Shown here: positions 13,413-26,750 of the stretch, in pieces
Layout: every line of letters begins with the position of its first letter
How positions within the stretch are numbered: the first letter of the stretch is position 1
NCBI GenBank assembly: GCA_900618425.1
Contig: UZAN01039530.1
Coordinates: 89,363-153,362, forward strand
Length of the DNA: 64,000 nucleotides
Reading direction: 5' to 3'
From: Echinostoma caproni
Taxonomy: Eukaryota > Platyhelminthes > Trematoda > Plagiorchiida > Echinostomatidae
Translations under genes and position numbers: made by a program
The notes under the pieces: generated by a model
The model's database searches: none
What the model saw: the letters and a program-made list of their open reading frames with translations, nothing else
Told to the model about the DNA's origin: nothing

Positions 13413-13715
13413 GTAGTGTTATTATTCCAAAAGGCGGTGCTCGGTCGAGGATAGTTCGTTGTCAATAGCGGTCAGGATATGATTAAATTGTCATTCATAT
13501 ACCAAAATATCTCATTTGAAACAAGTTTGCAGAATTCCTGCAAACACAAAGGATACGTAATGGAATGGTCCGCTGTCAGATGCGCATGTTTGTATTCACT
13601 GTACCTAACAGCAACAGTTTGTTCCAGCAGGTCTTGTTCATTATTGGTCCTTGAAAGAAACCGCTGATCGCATCTTTTTGCGTAACACTCACAAGTGAGT
13701 AGTATCTCACAACAT
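13413..13715 (+). repeat. Dispersed repeat R2, copy 1
   Basis: Starts TAGTGTTATTATTCCAAAAG then GCGGTGCTCGGTCGAGGATA, and ends with a hairpin ACTCAC-AA-GTGAGT followed by AGTATCTCA. The same start and end, with a diverged middle, recur at 47527-47795, and the start alone at 54790. The left edge abuts a short AGT microsatellite. The family is unknown; a terminal hairpin occurs in Helitrons, but no clear CTRR end was seen. Confidence 0.65.
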
Positions 13716-14762
13716 AAGGTCTGACATATTCCGGGACTTTAGAGCGACTACTTTGTAAAATATACTGCACGCTATTGAAACAAACTCATATGCGAACCGG
13801 GTTTATTCAAACTCTGATCCGGAAACGGAAATGCCTTCATCTGTTTACCAGACTACAATATCCTGCAGACTGAAACACGTCTGACACAATCGTGTGTTAA
13901 TATACATACTCGACTCAAGCCTGCGTGTTGTCTGGTTTATTGATTCGTAACAGACAGCTGGGTTTTCATTGATTGATCGAAGAATACGGCTACCTTTGCC
14001 AAGATTATAATTACTGTAGAAGTTCACAATACACGACCAGGAGCGTTCTATGTTTGTGCCACAAACAGAATAGCACTTTCTCCCCGAGAGCAGAGAGTTC
14101 GTCCAATAAAATCAAAGTACCGATTTGGACCATCAACAAGCTCGATGAGCATTGTTTTTGAGCACCTTGATTTTTCGTTTGCCTCACTGTGGGTAGTAGG
14201 AGGTTTGTACAGCAACAGTATTTGTCATTTTCATATCGTGATGTTGCCTACGGTATCCTGAGAAGATCACCAACACTTAATGAACGACCCGGATTGATGT
14301 TTACACCATACACAAACTGTTGATCCGGCATTCCACAGCTGATAGTCTGATTAGTTCTAATTAGAGTTATTCAATCACGTCTGATTATACTCATGGATTC
14401 TCCTAATAAATTATCTATCCATATGATCAACACAGACAAATCCTTTAAAAACGACGTTATAGACGTAAACTGAACTGCTACACAGCAATATTTCAGTCTT
14501 AAGCTTCTGTGCACAAATCGGATAACATAAACAAACTCGTTCAGTTTGACATTACACAATATGTTGCTTGTGACTGCCAAATGCTCAGTTTAGATCATCG
14601 ATGGACCCCCACTTAAAGTGTTTATAAAAGCTATATCGTAATCACGGAGGTACGATAATCTGACTCTTTTAATGAAACCTGTGAAAACATGAATTTCTCC
14701 AGAAGTTAAAGCCACTTAAAGGTTTCCGTGGAAGAAACCAACTGCAGTTCATATCGAGAAAA

Positions 14763-15070
14763 ATGCGATATTTTAGATTTAAACGCACATCAGTGTTCCA
14801 AAAACGCAGACAAATCCGTAGCGCTTTGCTTAACAACGAACAATCAAACTCGTTGGATTTGAAACACGAAATTGAATTCCCTTTGAGTAACCCAAGCAAC
14901 TTGACTATTTCTGCCGCACGAGAAGTATTCGTGTTTGACAAACTACTGTCACGCCAAAATTATATCTATACTCCGGAATCGTATGTTCTCGGAAACCTTA
15001 TTTTCATTTCCGAGGAGCTGACCTGGAACGAGCTCAAACTGTTTGATAAAATTTGTTTGAAACGTAACCA
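14763..15070 (+). CDS. Candidate exon, unassigned, possible CUB half
   Basis: A 107-codon open frame begins at an ATG (14763) and is also open some way upstream. The protein is balanced and hydrophilic. It contains REVFVFDK followed later by VLGNLIFISEEL, which faintly resemble the DYVxVxD and LxIxFxSD strands of a CUB second half. A donor-like G|GTAATG after 15070 would leave phase 1. That is the phase needed to join the CUB exon at 19623, which starts with two bases of a split codon. No CG or closing GF motif is visible, so the CUB reading is weak. If it is not spliced, the frame stops at 15084-15086 with AATAAA at 15320. It may be a fortuitous ORF. Confidence 0.28.
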
Positions 15071-15114
15071 CGGTAATGCACCTTAGAAGTTAATGAGAAA
15101 AGAATCGTTAGCTA

Positions 15115-15158
15115 TTCTATAGATAGATTGATAGATAGATAGATAAACAGAAAGATAT

Positions 15159-15191
<33 letters not shown>

Positions 15192-15192
15192 A
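15115..15192. repeat. (GATA)n microsatellite
   Basis: About 75 bases of GATA/TAGA tetramers with a few interruptions (TTGATA, AACAGAAAG) in the first half and eight or more perfect units in the second. Confidence 0.95.
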
Positions 15193-18100
15193 CCAACTTA
15201 CACTTTAATGATATATATAAACGGGATAGCTATTTTTTAACATCATTTGTATACTAAAAACAAAAAAAGCTACGATGTACTAGCTATTCATTGTGATCCG
15301 TTATATATTCATTCAACCTAATAAAGCAATTTGGTTTTTTTTGGGATATCTGAGCGTATACTTCCGTTTTCTGCACGTTCTATACCCGACTTTCAAGTAA
15401 AGGAAACCACGGTCACTCTTATTTCAATTCATCCATCCCCAACGTGTCCATTGGTGTTCATAAAAGTTCTTGTTTTTACATTGAGATTACATTATAGATG
15501 AATAAAGTTAAAAAAATTGTAGTTACTACTACTGTTACTACTAAGACATTTCTCCCAATTCCTGCTCTCATCCGATAAGAATATGAAAGTCACGTTAGTT
15601 AATAGATATTAAATAATTTTGATCCGAGTTAACAATTCAAATTGTTTTCATTGGAAGATTTTAAATGTTTCCACAAAACTCTTTCTGATTCGAAACGCTC
15701 TGAGCTCAATTTAATACAGATGTGTAAGCGTGTAAGTGTTACTGAGTGGTATTCAACGCATGACCTATCCGATTACTTCACGAGTTCCCTCGGATGCAAG
15801 TGAGCACGTCTGATTTTCAATGACAAGTTTTCCTTTTTCATGTAAAGTTTGAAACACTGAAATATAATTTTGATTTGTCAGACCAGATTTATTTTCTTCC
15901 GGTGATTTAACCAAACCTTATTCGTTTTATATCACCATTAAATTGTAGCAATGATCAATTCCGAAATGTGGTACCGATACTGTATTTCATTATTTCTCTA
16001 CTGTAAAAATGTTTGTTTGCCGTTTCCAAGGTCAGCCTTGAGTACGCATTACCCACTGGTAAACACTTGATGGATCCCTTTAATCAATGCGGTATATGTA
16101 GATTTAGCCACCGGTGTGATCGATGAATGTATGTTTTATTTCTTCACCCGGAACCTAATATTATTTATCACTTGAGTAAAAATAGCACAGTATTTTGATG
16201 CCCAAGCAACAGTTTTGTTAGAAAACTTTCGTTTGAACACACTGTCTCATATTCTTTTACCACTTCAGATCCCGCGGTTAACGGGGTTTGTTCACGGGAA
16301 GATACTACTCTCAACGCCTACGAGCAAATTAGTCATTCGCTCGAATAAGTGGTAAAGGAAAAGGAAATCACTTGAGAGCTTCCACGTGTTCAACTGATAT
16401 TGCGTCTAAAGTTGCTTTCCGGCAGAAATGCACATTGAATAAAAAATGTTTTCCTTATCACACTCACAGCATTCAAATAGTTTTCACGTAGAAGGCAAAG
16501 AAAACAATATCACTTCGTTCAGGCAGCCATAAGCTAAGACGAAGATCATATATCCAGGTCAGAGCAAACCTCGTAAACAAGAAATTGAAACGTATCATCA
16601 GATCCGCACCGTATTTCCGCATCCTTACACACCTTGACAAATCCACCGTAGTATCGTTCATCTTTCACCGCAGAATACATCCTTTGATAAGTGATCAGTT
16701 TGTGAGAACTGGGGCTGAGCTTACTCCAGGATAGTTCTCGCTGACAGCTTCGTTCTCAGATTGTGTATTGATGTTTCACATGACTTAGTTCTATTCAAGT
16801 TGATCATTACATTATCGAATTGATAAATCAAAAACCAGAATCACAAAAGATGTGATCGAGAAAATCAATATTATAAGTAGTTCTGGTAGTGAGTTACTTG
16901 AATAAAGAACCATTATGGATATCACACTCCTGGCAAACAATCTTCATTGTTGACAACAGCTTTTTTAAGGATGGAAGTTGAATAGTTATATATAAAGTAA
17001 AGAAATGATATTCATAGCTCTAATCATTTCAAGAAAACGATCCCACTTGGATCCTGCGTTACAGCCGACGACGAAACCGTCGACCAGAAGTGATTAGAAA
17101 TACAAGTCTCTTTTCGTTTCCCTTCTAAAAGTGAAACTATTTAGGATCTCAGTATTATGTAAATCAGTTAGATTGATATCATGTTTCTGAACAGTGAATC
17201 TCAAATGCAACAAGGGCTTAGAAACGCGCCTCGTAAATAATTGTCTCCTTATTAATTTCCTTTATAAATTATCGATTACCAGAGGAGCTTTCTTAGTACC
17301 AGATCAATACTGCATCCTTATGAAAAGAGAAGTAGTAAATGAAGTGAAAATTACCATGTGAGTCAGTGTGCGTGGATAAATAAAACCAAAAAGACGAAAC
17401 TTCTTGGACAGTAATTTTTCTAGTACTGTCTTTAGTTGCTGAAAGCTCCAATAACAAGTATAATAAAAGATTCAGTTTTCAGTGTTAATGTGGGGTTGCA
17501 TAAATTTCTACACAATAACATGTTTATTGATTGACGAATAAGCAAACCAAAACAGAGAGACAAACTTGACAGACGCGAGTGCGCACCTTCATTTTTGTAG
17601 CCCACATAACAAATCAAGTTTGCTGTTGCCCTGTGATGAACAAAGCAATTTATATTGAGACCTATTTAGCTATGACAACATGTACTTTAGAGAGCTTTAA
17701 ATAGTTCAGTACTTTAAGTCCCATGGCTTGATTCGATATTTTCCTTAACTTAGATGTAGGTCTTCTTAACCGATTTATTGTTTGTCCTACCGAGATGTGC
17801 AATAAAAAAACCTTGCAATTGAAAACCATATACAGCATTACAAAAGTCAGCGAAATACAGTGTATCTTGGCAACCAAGAAGCTGTTTTCCATCGAAGTGA
17901 AATGGCGGTGACTGGGCTCAAATATTGACTCCAGAAGACTGACACAAGCCAGAGATAGAAGCTGACTGGTCAATCAGTACAGCAGGAATAAAGTATATCA
18001 ACAACCTTTTTATTCATTTTCCCCATTCTTCAACAATTTGCGCAGGTTTATTGGGACCGAAGTCAGATGACTTCAGCAGACAACCAGAGAATCACGTAAC

Positions 18101-19600
18101 TTTCAATTGCACCAATAAAACATACAGTACCACTTGTTTTGAGCTGCTTAGCTCCGAGGTTACCCTAATCACATTGCCCAAACCAAATGTGGTCGGTTCA
18201 GATTGCGTGCAGTAACTCTCCTCAAGCTTGACAAGACAGACGGTTTCGCTTAGTGTTGATCATGGTAGAAGCATTCACGTGAGCACTGGAATTCACGGGT
18301 TGGACGCAAAAAACCGAATAACAGCAATTAATTATTATTTAGGCTAGTGGGGGAGGCGGGCATGTACGGCAGTATGCCAATTCTCTTGGTGCTAAAGCAA
18401 AGAAATGCAGCATGACCTAAGAAGGCGGAGATTGTTTTATTGGCTGTCTGATTTTGATTAGGCCTCTTGAAATCAACACGATCGTATATCATTCCGATAA
18501 GTGCTGTTTACTTGACAAGGCCCAATAACAACGACGACGACTACCACAAATGGTTCCTGTGAATCCAGGTGCATACAGTGCGTAGAATTCAATACGTTGT
18601 AAAGGGTTGACACAGATGATAATCTTGATTTGAGAAAAACGCTTGTAGTTATTTTTACAAATATCATTGAAAAGAATCAAATTAAATTCGCTAATTTAGG
18701 TTACTTAGATGAAGAACATGTATCTCATTTTAGTAAAAAGGTTTGATGATGTATTGACAGATTTTCATTGAAATCTTTTTCAGTGCTTTACTTTTCAGAC
18801 AAGCCTCATTGACCAATGGTGGATTGTCACTTATTCATTGCGGAGTAGAATGTTATTTTGTTTCGTAGTTTTTAACTGGTATGTTTTCTCAGAAATTCTA
18901 TTGAATTTTAATTAACTTCCATCGATAAAAGAATGAACAGGAGAAGGTTTGATTTTCTTTGAGAACGGCAATAGTGAATGACCAAGATATATGCTCCTAA
19001 GCTTCAGCATGCCTGAAGGCGATTTGGTCTGAGGAAACTCTGAAGTTGATCATTTGAACTTGTTAGCTCGGGCAGAGATCATGATCACTTACCTGAATCA
19101 CCGACCATGAGATGTCACTGTGCCAGGAAAATGTATAAAAGTTCCGTCAGTTACTGTTTAATGGCTTGCGTCTCACTTAAATGAAGAATCCGAAGAACCT
19201 AGACAGAAAGCACCAGGCTGACCCAATTTGAATGAATTTAAATAAATCATTTTCGTTCAAAATGCAAGACAAATTTATCTCACTGGAACAAATGTGTGTA
19301 CTCGTCTTGTACCAATAGTTCCCTCAAGTTCACGCGATGGATGAAACATACCCGGAAACTGAAAGCGTGCAATAGTGTGTGGAGTGAATGAACTATCGAC
19401 TTTCAGACAATAGCATCTCGCAAGATACAAAATCACAAATCTTTGTTCGAAATTTTTTTCTCCAGAAAGTCTACACTTTTCGCGTCTATGCACAAATTGT
19501 TTTGTTAACTTTATTCTGTTCTCGTTTCACCCCCTACCCCTATGCACCCCTACCCGACCCTTCATGTTGACCGAATCAACCATGCGGATGCAACGCGTTG
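15193..19600. other. Non-coding, probable intron
   Basis: No supported exon or repeat. The last 100 bases are pyrimidine-rich (CCCCCTACCCC) and contain no AG until 19621-19622, as expected for the end of an intron. Confidence 0.4.
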
Positions 19601-19622
19601 GAAACAACAACAACAACAACAG
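19601..19622 (+). promoter_or_regulatory. (AAC)n repeat and 3' splice site
   Basis: Six to seven AAC triplets lie between an upstream pyrimidine tract (about 19512-19563) and the CAG at 19620-19622. No AG occurs between tract and CAG, so the first AG is the likely acceptor. The exon would start at 19623 with two bases of a split codon (phase 1), matching the other CUB modules. An alternative acceptor is the AG at 19629-19630 (phase 0). Confidence 0.5.
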
Positions 19623-19809
19623 AATGTCAGTGTCACTTGTTTCGTAGCAAGGGGCGTAGTAATGGAACATTCAAATCGCCAATTCTTGCTCTCCCTTCCC
19701 TATCCACAGTGGACTGTTTGATTTATTCGTTCCTTGCTCTGCCAGACGAACTAGTTCATATACAGTTTCTCGAGTTTAACATTCCACGTGCCACGCCAAA
19801 CTCAAAAAA
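19623..19809 (+). CDS. CUB domain exon, first half
   Basis: CUB domains are about 110-residue extracellular beta-sandwich modules that bind proteins and often calcium. This exon shows the first-half pattern: opening cysteines (CQC), SNGTFKSP (the GxFxSP turn), a second cysteine in VDCLIYSFLALP, and the strand LVHIQFLEFNIP. The donor is AA|GTAAGT after 19809, leaving phase 2, exactly as in the CUB first-half exons at 38337, 41778 and 60158. The length, 2 + 61 codons + 2, keeps the module rule. NGT is a possible N-glycosylation site. The second half should start with one base plus a TGY codon. I did not find a convincing one between here and 31 kb, so that exon is missing, diverged or lost. Confidence 0.75.
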
Positions 19810-22800
19810 GTAAGTTTTTAACTCTTTTTGGTTGGTAACGGTATATTTGAGCTAAGAAGCAAACGTTTGAAATAGGCCTTATTGGTTGGTGTCCATGAAA
19901 TCGTGCAATCAGAACACGTCAAGTTTCATTTCTTCAGAAACGTTGCCTCAATAAATTTAATTCGGACATCAGATCCACGTTCCATATGATTAGGACATGA
20001 ATGCGCATATACAGTAGGCTGTATTCCATTGGAATATACGTGTCTAAGTGAACTCCGCTGATACAACTTGGGGCAGCGATAATAATCAGCCACAGAACTG
20101 TAGGCATTTTTAAGATTAACTTAAGTACTCATGATGCGATCAGAGATCCGTGATAGCTGGATTTGTCTTCAGTTACTTTTCAATGTGAATGTCTATGAAA
20201 TTCATGCTTTTATTAGAATTAACTCGGCATTACCTTGTCCATCAAATGGATTATGAAACCACATTTCTGGGAAAATCACCATTTTTGTTGCAACTCCTTC
20301 CATTGATAATCTGAGTTTACGCAATATTCCTCTGTCTAGTTATTTTCATCCTTGCATTCCCTATCCTATATATCCACATTCACATGAAGTAAACATTCAG
20401 TTCAGGCGAATCAACTTTGAGGCATCATCATTAAGAAAGCAATATTAATCAATCAAATTTGCCTGAACTGCATAAACTGCCCTTGAATTCCAACGGAATA
20501 CTTTTATCCTAATGTGGCCTGGAAACACGATTTGCCTGTATTCACCAATTTAAATGCGATCATCAAACGCAACCGGGTTTCAGCTATGCTGCACGTGTGC
20601 GTGAGAAACACACAAAGTAAAACAGATATTGTAAACATACCATTCTTCAGTACCGCAAATGATCATTTTGGGCGAGTGAACAACCTACTAGACTCCGCTG
20701 TGATTTAAACTTCACTCTTTTTTACTGTATTCTATCCCTGACGAATTTATCCAATACTTTGTTCTGGCTAAAATCCAACTCGTGATACCCCGTGTTTTGG
20801 TTCCCGATGTCATTCTGACAACTCAGACGTGTTACTAATCAATCTAGCACTATCAAAACAGTGCGAATAACGTAATAACTGTCTCTGACAAATCATTATT
20901 GTCCTTCTGATGATCCCACCTGTTTGGGAGTACGTGCGTGCGTGCATACGCGTAATGCGTCACTCATCAGAATAATCTTTGGTTTACATCCATGATATGC
21001 CACAGGATTTCTGCGTGTCGATCTACAAGTCTGTTCTTCCCTGTATATGTCAGTTAACACGAGTTGATATGTCACCATCAGCAAGAGTCGTTTCCGTTTT
21101 TTAGTTACACCTTGTGGCATATTTAGCATATTCTGTTTTAAAGACCATGACCGAAAAGATGCGATAAAAAGGTACATGAAAACAAATGCTGAGAAAACTG
21201 GGATGGTTAACGAGGGGTGCAATCAAACAAGAGTTTATAGTGCATGAGTTCAGTATAAAAGAAAAAGCGATGTCCATGAACGAAAAGACGATGTAGCGTG
21301 TAGAATCGGATCTCAGCGCGTTTCTAAAATCACTTGATACGTGTTTTGATTGAGCGTTTTCAACGTTTCGCTGTGTAGAATGCTTACAAGCTTGTTTTGT
21401 TCTATGGGGCTTTTGTAAGAATTAAATTGATTGAACAAGTAATGAAAGATGAGAAATATCACAAAGTTTCATTGGTATATTTACCACCGTAGATGCCGAA
21501 AATCAGGTATCCTAATGATTTATACATCCTTGGCTAGAAGAACTCACTCGTCGACTCCAAAAAACGTGAGCTCGTGAGATATTCCACAAACTACACAATC
21601 TAACAGAAAAAGAATGACAACGAATTTTAAGTCAACCTTTTGGGAATTCCAACTTGAATGTTGACCCTGAAGGGAATTTTCAGATACAAAGTGAGCAGTG
21701 AACGAATAGCGAGTCAGGGTTCTGTAGCATTTCACGAAAGAAACATCAAAATCACGTCTACTAAAATTCAAAGGTGCCGATTAGAGTATAACCGCTGTTA
21801 GTGCAGTCTTTTCACAAACCTCAGGGTTGCTGGCATTCATGACCTCCAAGATTGAATGGTTTACAAACATAAGAATGAAATAGACTCAAGTTAATTAATG
21901 ACTCGATTTATTAAACCGAGAATAATTAGAACGGCGGACGACTTCCTGATGTGGTTAACTATTCTCATGCTAGTCGCTTGAACGTTGTTGATGTCTAACT
22001 AAGTATGGATTCCGATTTTTGTTTCGTAGGAAAAGCTACACACATCTCAATGCTTTGGGTTCGATTTTGTTTTCGATCGACCCTAGACGAGCTGTGTTGA
22101 AGGTTCATTGAAGTGCCAGTTAGCCCCCAGGTTTCATTACTGTAGGTTTCATCTAAAGTTACTGTTATTTATGGCCCCAGAAGGACCGGCAGGTTGGTTA
22201 TTATAAGTAAACAAAATGAACCTGCAGTATAGATTATTTGAAACCGCGAGAGCTGCATTTATAGTACTAGCCAGTGACTCAGAAACCCAAATTGCTATGA
22301 ACTCAACTATTCAACCCAATACAAATTTCCGAAAAATGTTATGGCTATTTCAGCATTAAAGCTTTAATAATTAATCTGGTTTTCAATGTTCGATTTTTTG
22401 GAGGTTTTCAGCTTTCTGATTTGTTGCGAGATCAAAAGTATCAGTAGGGTTTGAACTCTTACACATATATCAGCTCCACCACTTTACAGAGACAAATGTA
22501 ACCTTATAGATATACCGTTGAACCGTAACTTTTACATTAGTATATGGAGATCTTAGGCGATTCATCGCTCTTTGTTTCAGGAGTTACGTTACCGATTCCT
22601 ATGAGTAAACATAATGTCATCATGAGTCTGCAATTTAATGATTCTGCTGTCGATCGCGCAGCAGCTTAACGGGAAAAATGAGCAGCGCGAAACATGCACG
22701 TAAAACTTAAAAATGTCTCTGTTTCACTATTTCAGCTTTGAATACATGAATAAAAGCAAACAGTCAGTTATATCGCCATTATGAAAAAGATTTGTAAGCG

Positions 22801-23574
22801 AGAGTTTCTTGAGTCTTCCGAATTTTCACTACTATTAGAAGGTGTGTTGTAATTGAACGAAAAAGGCCTTATCAGAAGTAGCTATCATTTTAATTAAGAA
22901 ATAGGATAACATTTTCATGCTCAACTCCATCAAAATGTCACCTGATATGTGAGTATTTCTTCGTTTACCTGACTCATCATTTGAAAACAAAAATGTGGTT
23001 TTTTACCTCGTCAACGAAAGCGTATTTCACATAAATAAAATTGATCATACGTTTCGAAACTAAAAACATTTATTGGTTACATTCGTTAAAATTTGCTTAC
23101 TATTCACAAAGTCCTTGCTTGCTTGTGCAGTTGGGTGGTCAGTCTTGGAGAGCAAACCAATCTTCTACTTCAATAGAATGTGATCACTCCAAGATGTCAG
23201 TCATATCCTACATTTGAAGGTTTTATAAAACTCACAGTCACTATTTCATTCATGTTTCTCAGAAAGGCGAAATGATCAATTTTTAATTGTATACTGGAAA
23301 AGGTTATTTCTCCCTTTGGATGTTGTCGTAAAATATATATTTTGTACTTGGACAAATCTGAATAACCCTCATCCATTATAAAACCAGAAAAATTTATTCC
23401 AATAGATGTAGAACAAAATATATTTATCCGTTTACTAAATAATCAATGAAATCAGCTAGAATAAATTGTCAAACTTTGCAAGAGCATAGAGAAGGCATTT
23501 CTGGCACACGTTATGCGCCACTTATCTGCGCATGTTATTCCCATCGGAGATTTATTCTGAAGATAAATTTCAAA
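19810..23574. other. Intronic, nothing recognised
   Basis: Scanned on the plus strand for an acceptor followed by one base and a cysteine codon, as needed to complete the CUB domain; none gave CUB-like sequence. Confidence 0.35.
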
Positions 23575-23581
23575 CACTTAC

Positions 23582-23726
23582 CAGATCCACAAAATGAACA
23601 TTAAGAACCTGTGGTGATCGGGATTAGTGATCTGTCTGCTAAGGCGCAACCCAATATCACCCTCCCCATCACGATCAGGTCGAATAATACTATCATCCAC
23701 GAGCGTATTTCGAACAAAACGCCCAC
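23582..23726 (-). CDS. Candidate minus-strand exon, unknown protein
   Basis: On the minus strand a GC-richer segment reads GGRFVRNTLVDDSIIRPD followed by RDGEGDIGLRLSRQITNPD and HHRFLMFILWIW. It is bounded by a plausible acceptor (AACAG|GTGGG) and a strong donor (CTG|GTAAGTG). The hydrophilic, charged composition differs from random AT-rich frames around it. No domain is recognised. The plus strand is also open across it, so it could be a repeat or a fortuitous ORF. If real, it belongs to a different gene nested in the intron. Confidence 0.25.
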
Positions 23727-23799
23727 CTGTTACTTCAAGTGCCTCAGTCTGGCGCTAATCCGCATAATCTCGTCCTCTTCTTGTTTCTACCTGTAGGCC

Positions 23800-26560
23800 G
23801 CGTTGTGCATGTGTGTGCTATATGCACTTGCCAGTCTGCCTCGGTAGAGGTAATCTCGCGGAGCTACACATGAGTGAAATTAAATAAGAATCAGGTTGGT
23901 ATTCTTCATTCTTGCTGTCCAAAAAAGCAAATGTTTAAGCACTAGCCGAGTTTTATGCGCATGGAGACATCAAACAGCATCCTATTTGCCGACTATTGGC
24001 TGTATGTGACATTAACTAGTACCTCTAAAATGATGGAAAAATTATTGNCTCGTCTTGATCCGATGGACATAATAGTGAATGCACATTGCAAAGATACCTG
24101 ATTAGTTCAAGCTCAGTTCGCATAAAATCATCATCCCCGAACGCAGACAATAAACGTATTAAATATTTTGGACTAATTTGAGCCATTCTATTCCTGATAT
24201 TGACTCGAATAAAAGACAGCCGTACATATCACAGTTGAAAAATGAGAAAACCTGTTTAAGATAAAGTTGCCGCTGTAAAACTGTTAATTATTACGTTTCC
24301 ACGAAGGGCATCGTGAAAACTGGTTCAAATTGGTTCTCTTCACATTGTGCAGAACGGATTGCAATCAAGAGATAAAAACCTATAATGAGTCAACGGAACG
24401 AGGTGTTTTCAATGGCTAGTAGAAGGATGCACAGTCTAAACACAATTTTTGGCTGCTTCATAAAGACAATTGTGTGCGTTATGTATACAATGAGGTTGCT
24501 GATGCACTGTCCGGAAATGAAATTGCACACCAAGTGATCATTGTACTCGTCACAGAAATGCGTACGTTAGGGTTAAAACTTTACCCGGTGACACACGTTT
24601 TAACAATGTGATTATTTGCCAAACAACGGGAATAAATCTAAAAAAGTGGATCAATGCATAAACATATTGTTCAGTTCATACACCTTGTACACCGTAACGA
24701 ATCACCGTTTACTCAAATACCTAACCTTCGGGGACTTTATCCAGACCAGTTTAATTTATTTTCAACAAAACCAATCCGTGTAACACATCATGTTTTACAG
24801 GAATTATGTGGATGTTTCGACATTAGTATTTCAATGTTTTTCAAGTGCTTATTATTGCAGGTAATTTATCATAAAAACGCACTACATAAGATTGTGATTG
24901 AACATGTTCCAAGTTCTCGATCCAATTGAATGTATCAGTATTTCATGTCTCTTAAGTGTTCACTGTTCACTGTTTTCTGGAAAGAATAGCATTGTTGAAA
25001 TAATAATTTTAGGCAAAAGTGGATTAATCTTCCACTCGCACACCGATCGGTGAATGCCCACAAATGAAATTTTATTTGCATCGGGCTTCGTATTAGGTGA
25101 CAATTATTAACCCGAGCATATATATGCCAAAATTGTTGATTAAATTTGAGTCGGGATAAATTTTTGTATATACTAATAAATCTAACTAAATTAATTGACA
25201 AACAGTACAGTATACTTTGATAAACTATCAATTTGCCCTACCACCAAACCAATTTTCAACAAAATCAGTTCACTGAATGATGAGATGATACGGTAAACCA
25301 AATCTCACACGTGGCCACGTAAAAGCCAGCTATGATAGGTCTGAACCAATAAACCCCGATATATTTTGAAAAGCACCGCACCATCGATATGTATCTTTAG
25401 CTTCCACGTTAGTTCTCTCTGTTTTTGGCTATGATATTATTTTTCACAATGGTTGACCATGTATATTTAAAGCTTTAATCATCAAATAACCATTGCTTCC
25501 TCCTTTATTGAAGTTTCGACCCAATCCAAGGGAATGGTAACTGTTTTGCTGAGTTGATTTTTGCCATGATGAATTAAACTTTCCTAACAGTTATATTTTG
25601 CACTGAACAACACATGATGAGTAAAACAGTGCCGATGCGAAATGATTGTTCTGTCCACCAACGTTTCAGTATGTCATCCGGTATGTGTTATTCCAGCCGA
25701 ATATCAGGCTACACAGAAGTTTCAACCCGGATGTAATTAGGAACTGCCTGAGGTGTGGTGAACTTGTTTGTGCATTTAACAATTTCGGAACTAACCGGCA
25801 CATCACATAGGTTACCCGCTAGTCAACAATTAACATCTACGAACCACGAACATCTCTTTCTACCAATGGAAACTACAGTGCATCATATTGGCATTTTTCC
25901 ACAGAAGATTCGGTTCAAAGATGTCTTCGTTGATGGCGAATAGTTTCTCTCCTCAAGTCATACATCTTTAACCGAAGATGTGTCAATTAAGAATAAACAT
26001 CTACATACCATTTGTCCCAACAAGCATGTTCCGCTCCCGGCACCCACCCGCTCGCACAGTTTGCCCAAACCACATCTGAGCTTTCTAGTACATTCGAAAG
26101 CCTATCTGTTTTGGGTTCAATTTCCCATTAAATATGTTAATATGCAACACCTAGGGCTTTTGATTAAACAAAATAAAGGCCCAGCAATGCTCATATGTAT
26201 GTTTAAACTTATGATCCAAGATGTTACTTGAAGATCACAATTTGTAAAACATTCGTCCATTTTGCGTTCACACATGTTTGTTTCTTCAGTCTAATGCAAT
26301 TTTATTCAATGAGACAAATTGATGCCAATAGCGGGCATACCGACAAAACCTTCAACACTATTTGATTAGAAATGAAAATTATTTTAGATTCTTTATTGTA
26401 CCAATATTGGTGCATCACTAAATGTTGTATAAAGCAATGTTAGATCAGCTCAAGCTAGATTTGATAAGGTTGTGCACAGGATTTTATAAGAAATGAATAA
26501 TTTTATATTATCAATTGTGATTTTTATTGATTTTAACTGACTGTCCTTCGGACTTCACCT
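23800..26560. other. Intronic or intergenic, nothing recognised
   Basis: No supported exon, RNA gene or repeat. One unresolved base lies at 24047. Confidence 0.35.
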
Positions 26561-26750
26561 TCACGCATAATCCTCGGTTAATTGATTCAACCATACACTC
26601 GGAAGCACTAGGCTCGAGTTTCGCCCTTATTAGAGCTTAACAGTAGTGTATATCCACCATCCCATCCGGGATTTCAACTGCGGACCCATCGCATGGGATA
26701 TGTGTGCGTTATCACGGTTCCAACCAGCTCACACCATGGCTGAACCAAAT
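26561..26750 (-). repeat. tRNA-derived SINE-like element
   Basis: Minus strand: GTGTGAGCTGGTTGGAACCG resembles box A, and GGTCCGCAGTTGAAATCCC (26668-26686 on the plus strand) resembles box B. The spacing is tRNA-like, and a GGATGGGATGG stretch and unrelated tail follow. The minus-strand open frame covering 26674-27075 overlaps this element and is not treated as a gene. Confidence 0.4.

Noticed and set aside
24805..24860. Short segment after TTTTACAG reading NYVDVSTLVF, like the DYVxV strand of a CUB second half
   Set aside because: Only about 20 codons before the next GT, with no CG or closing motif; too short to support.
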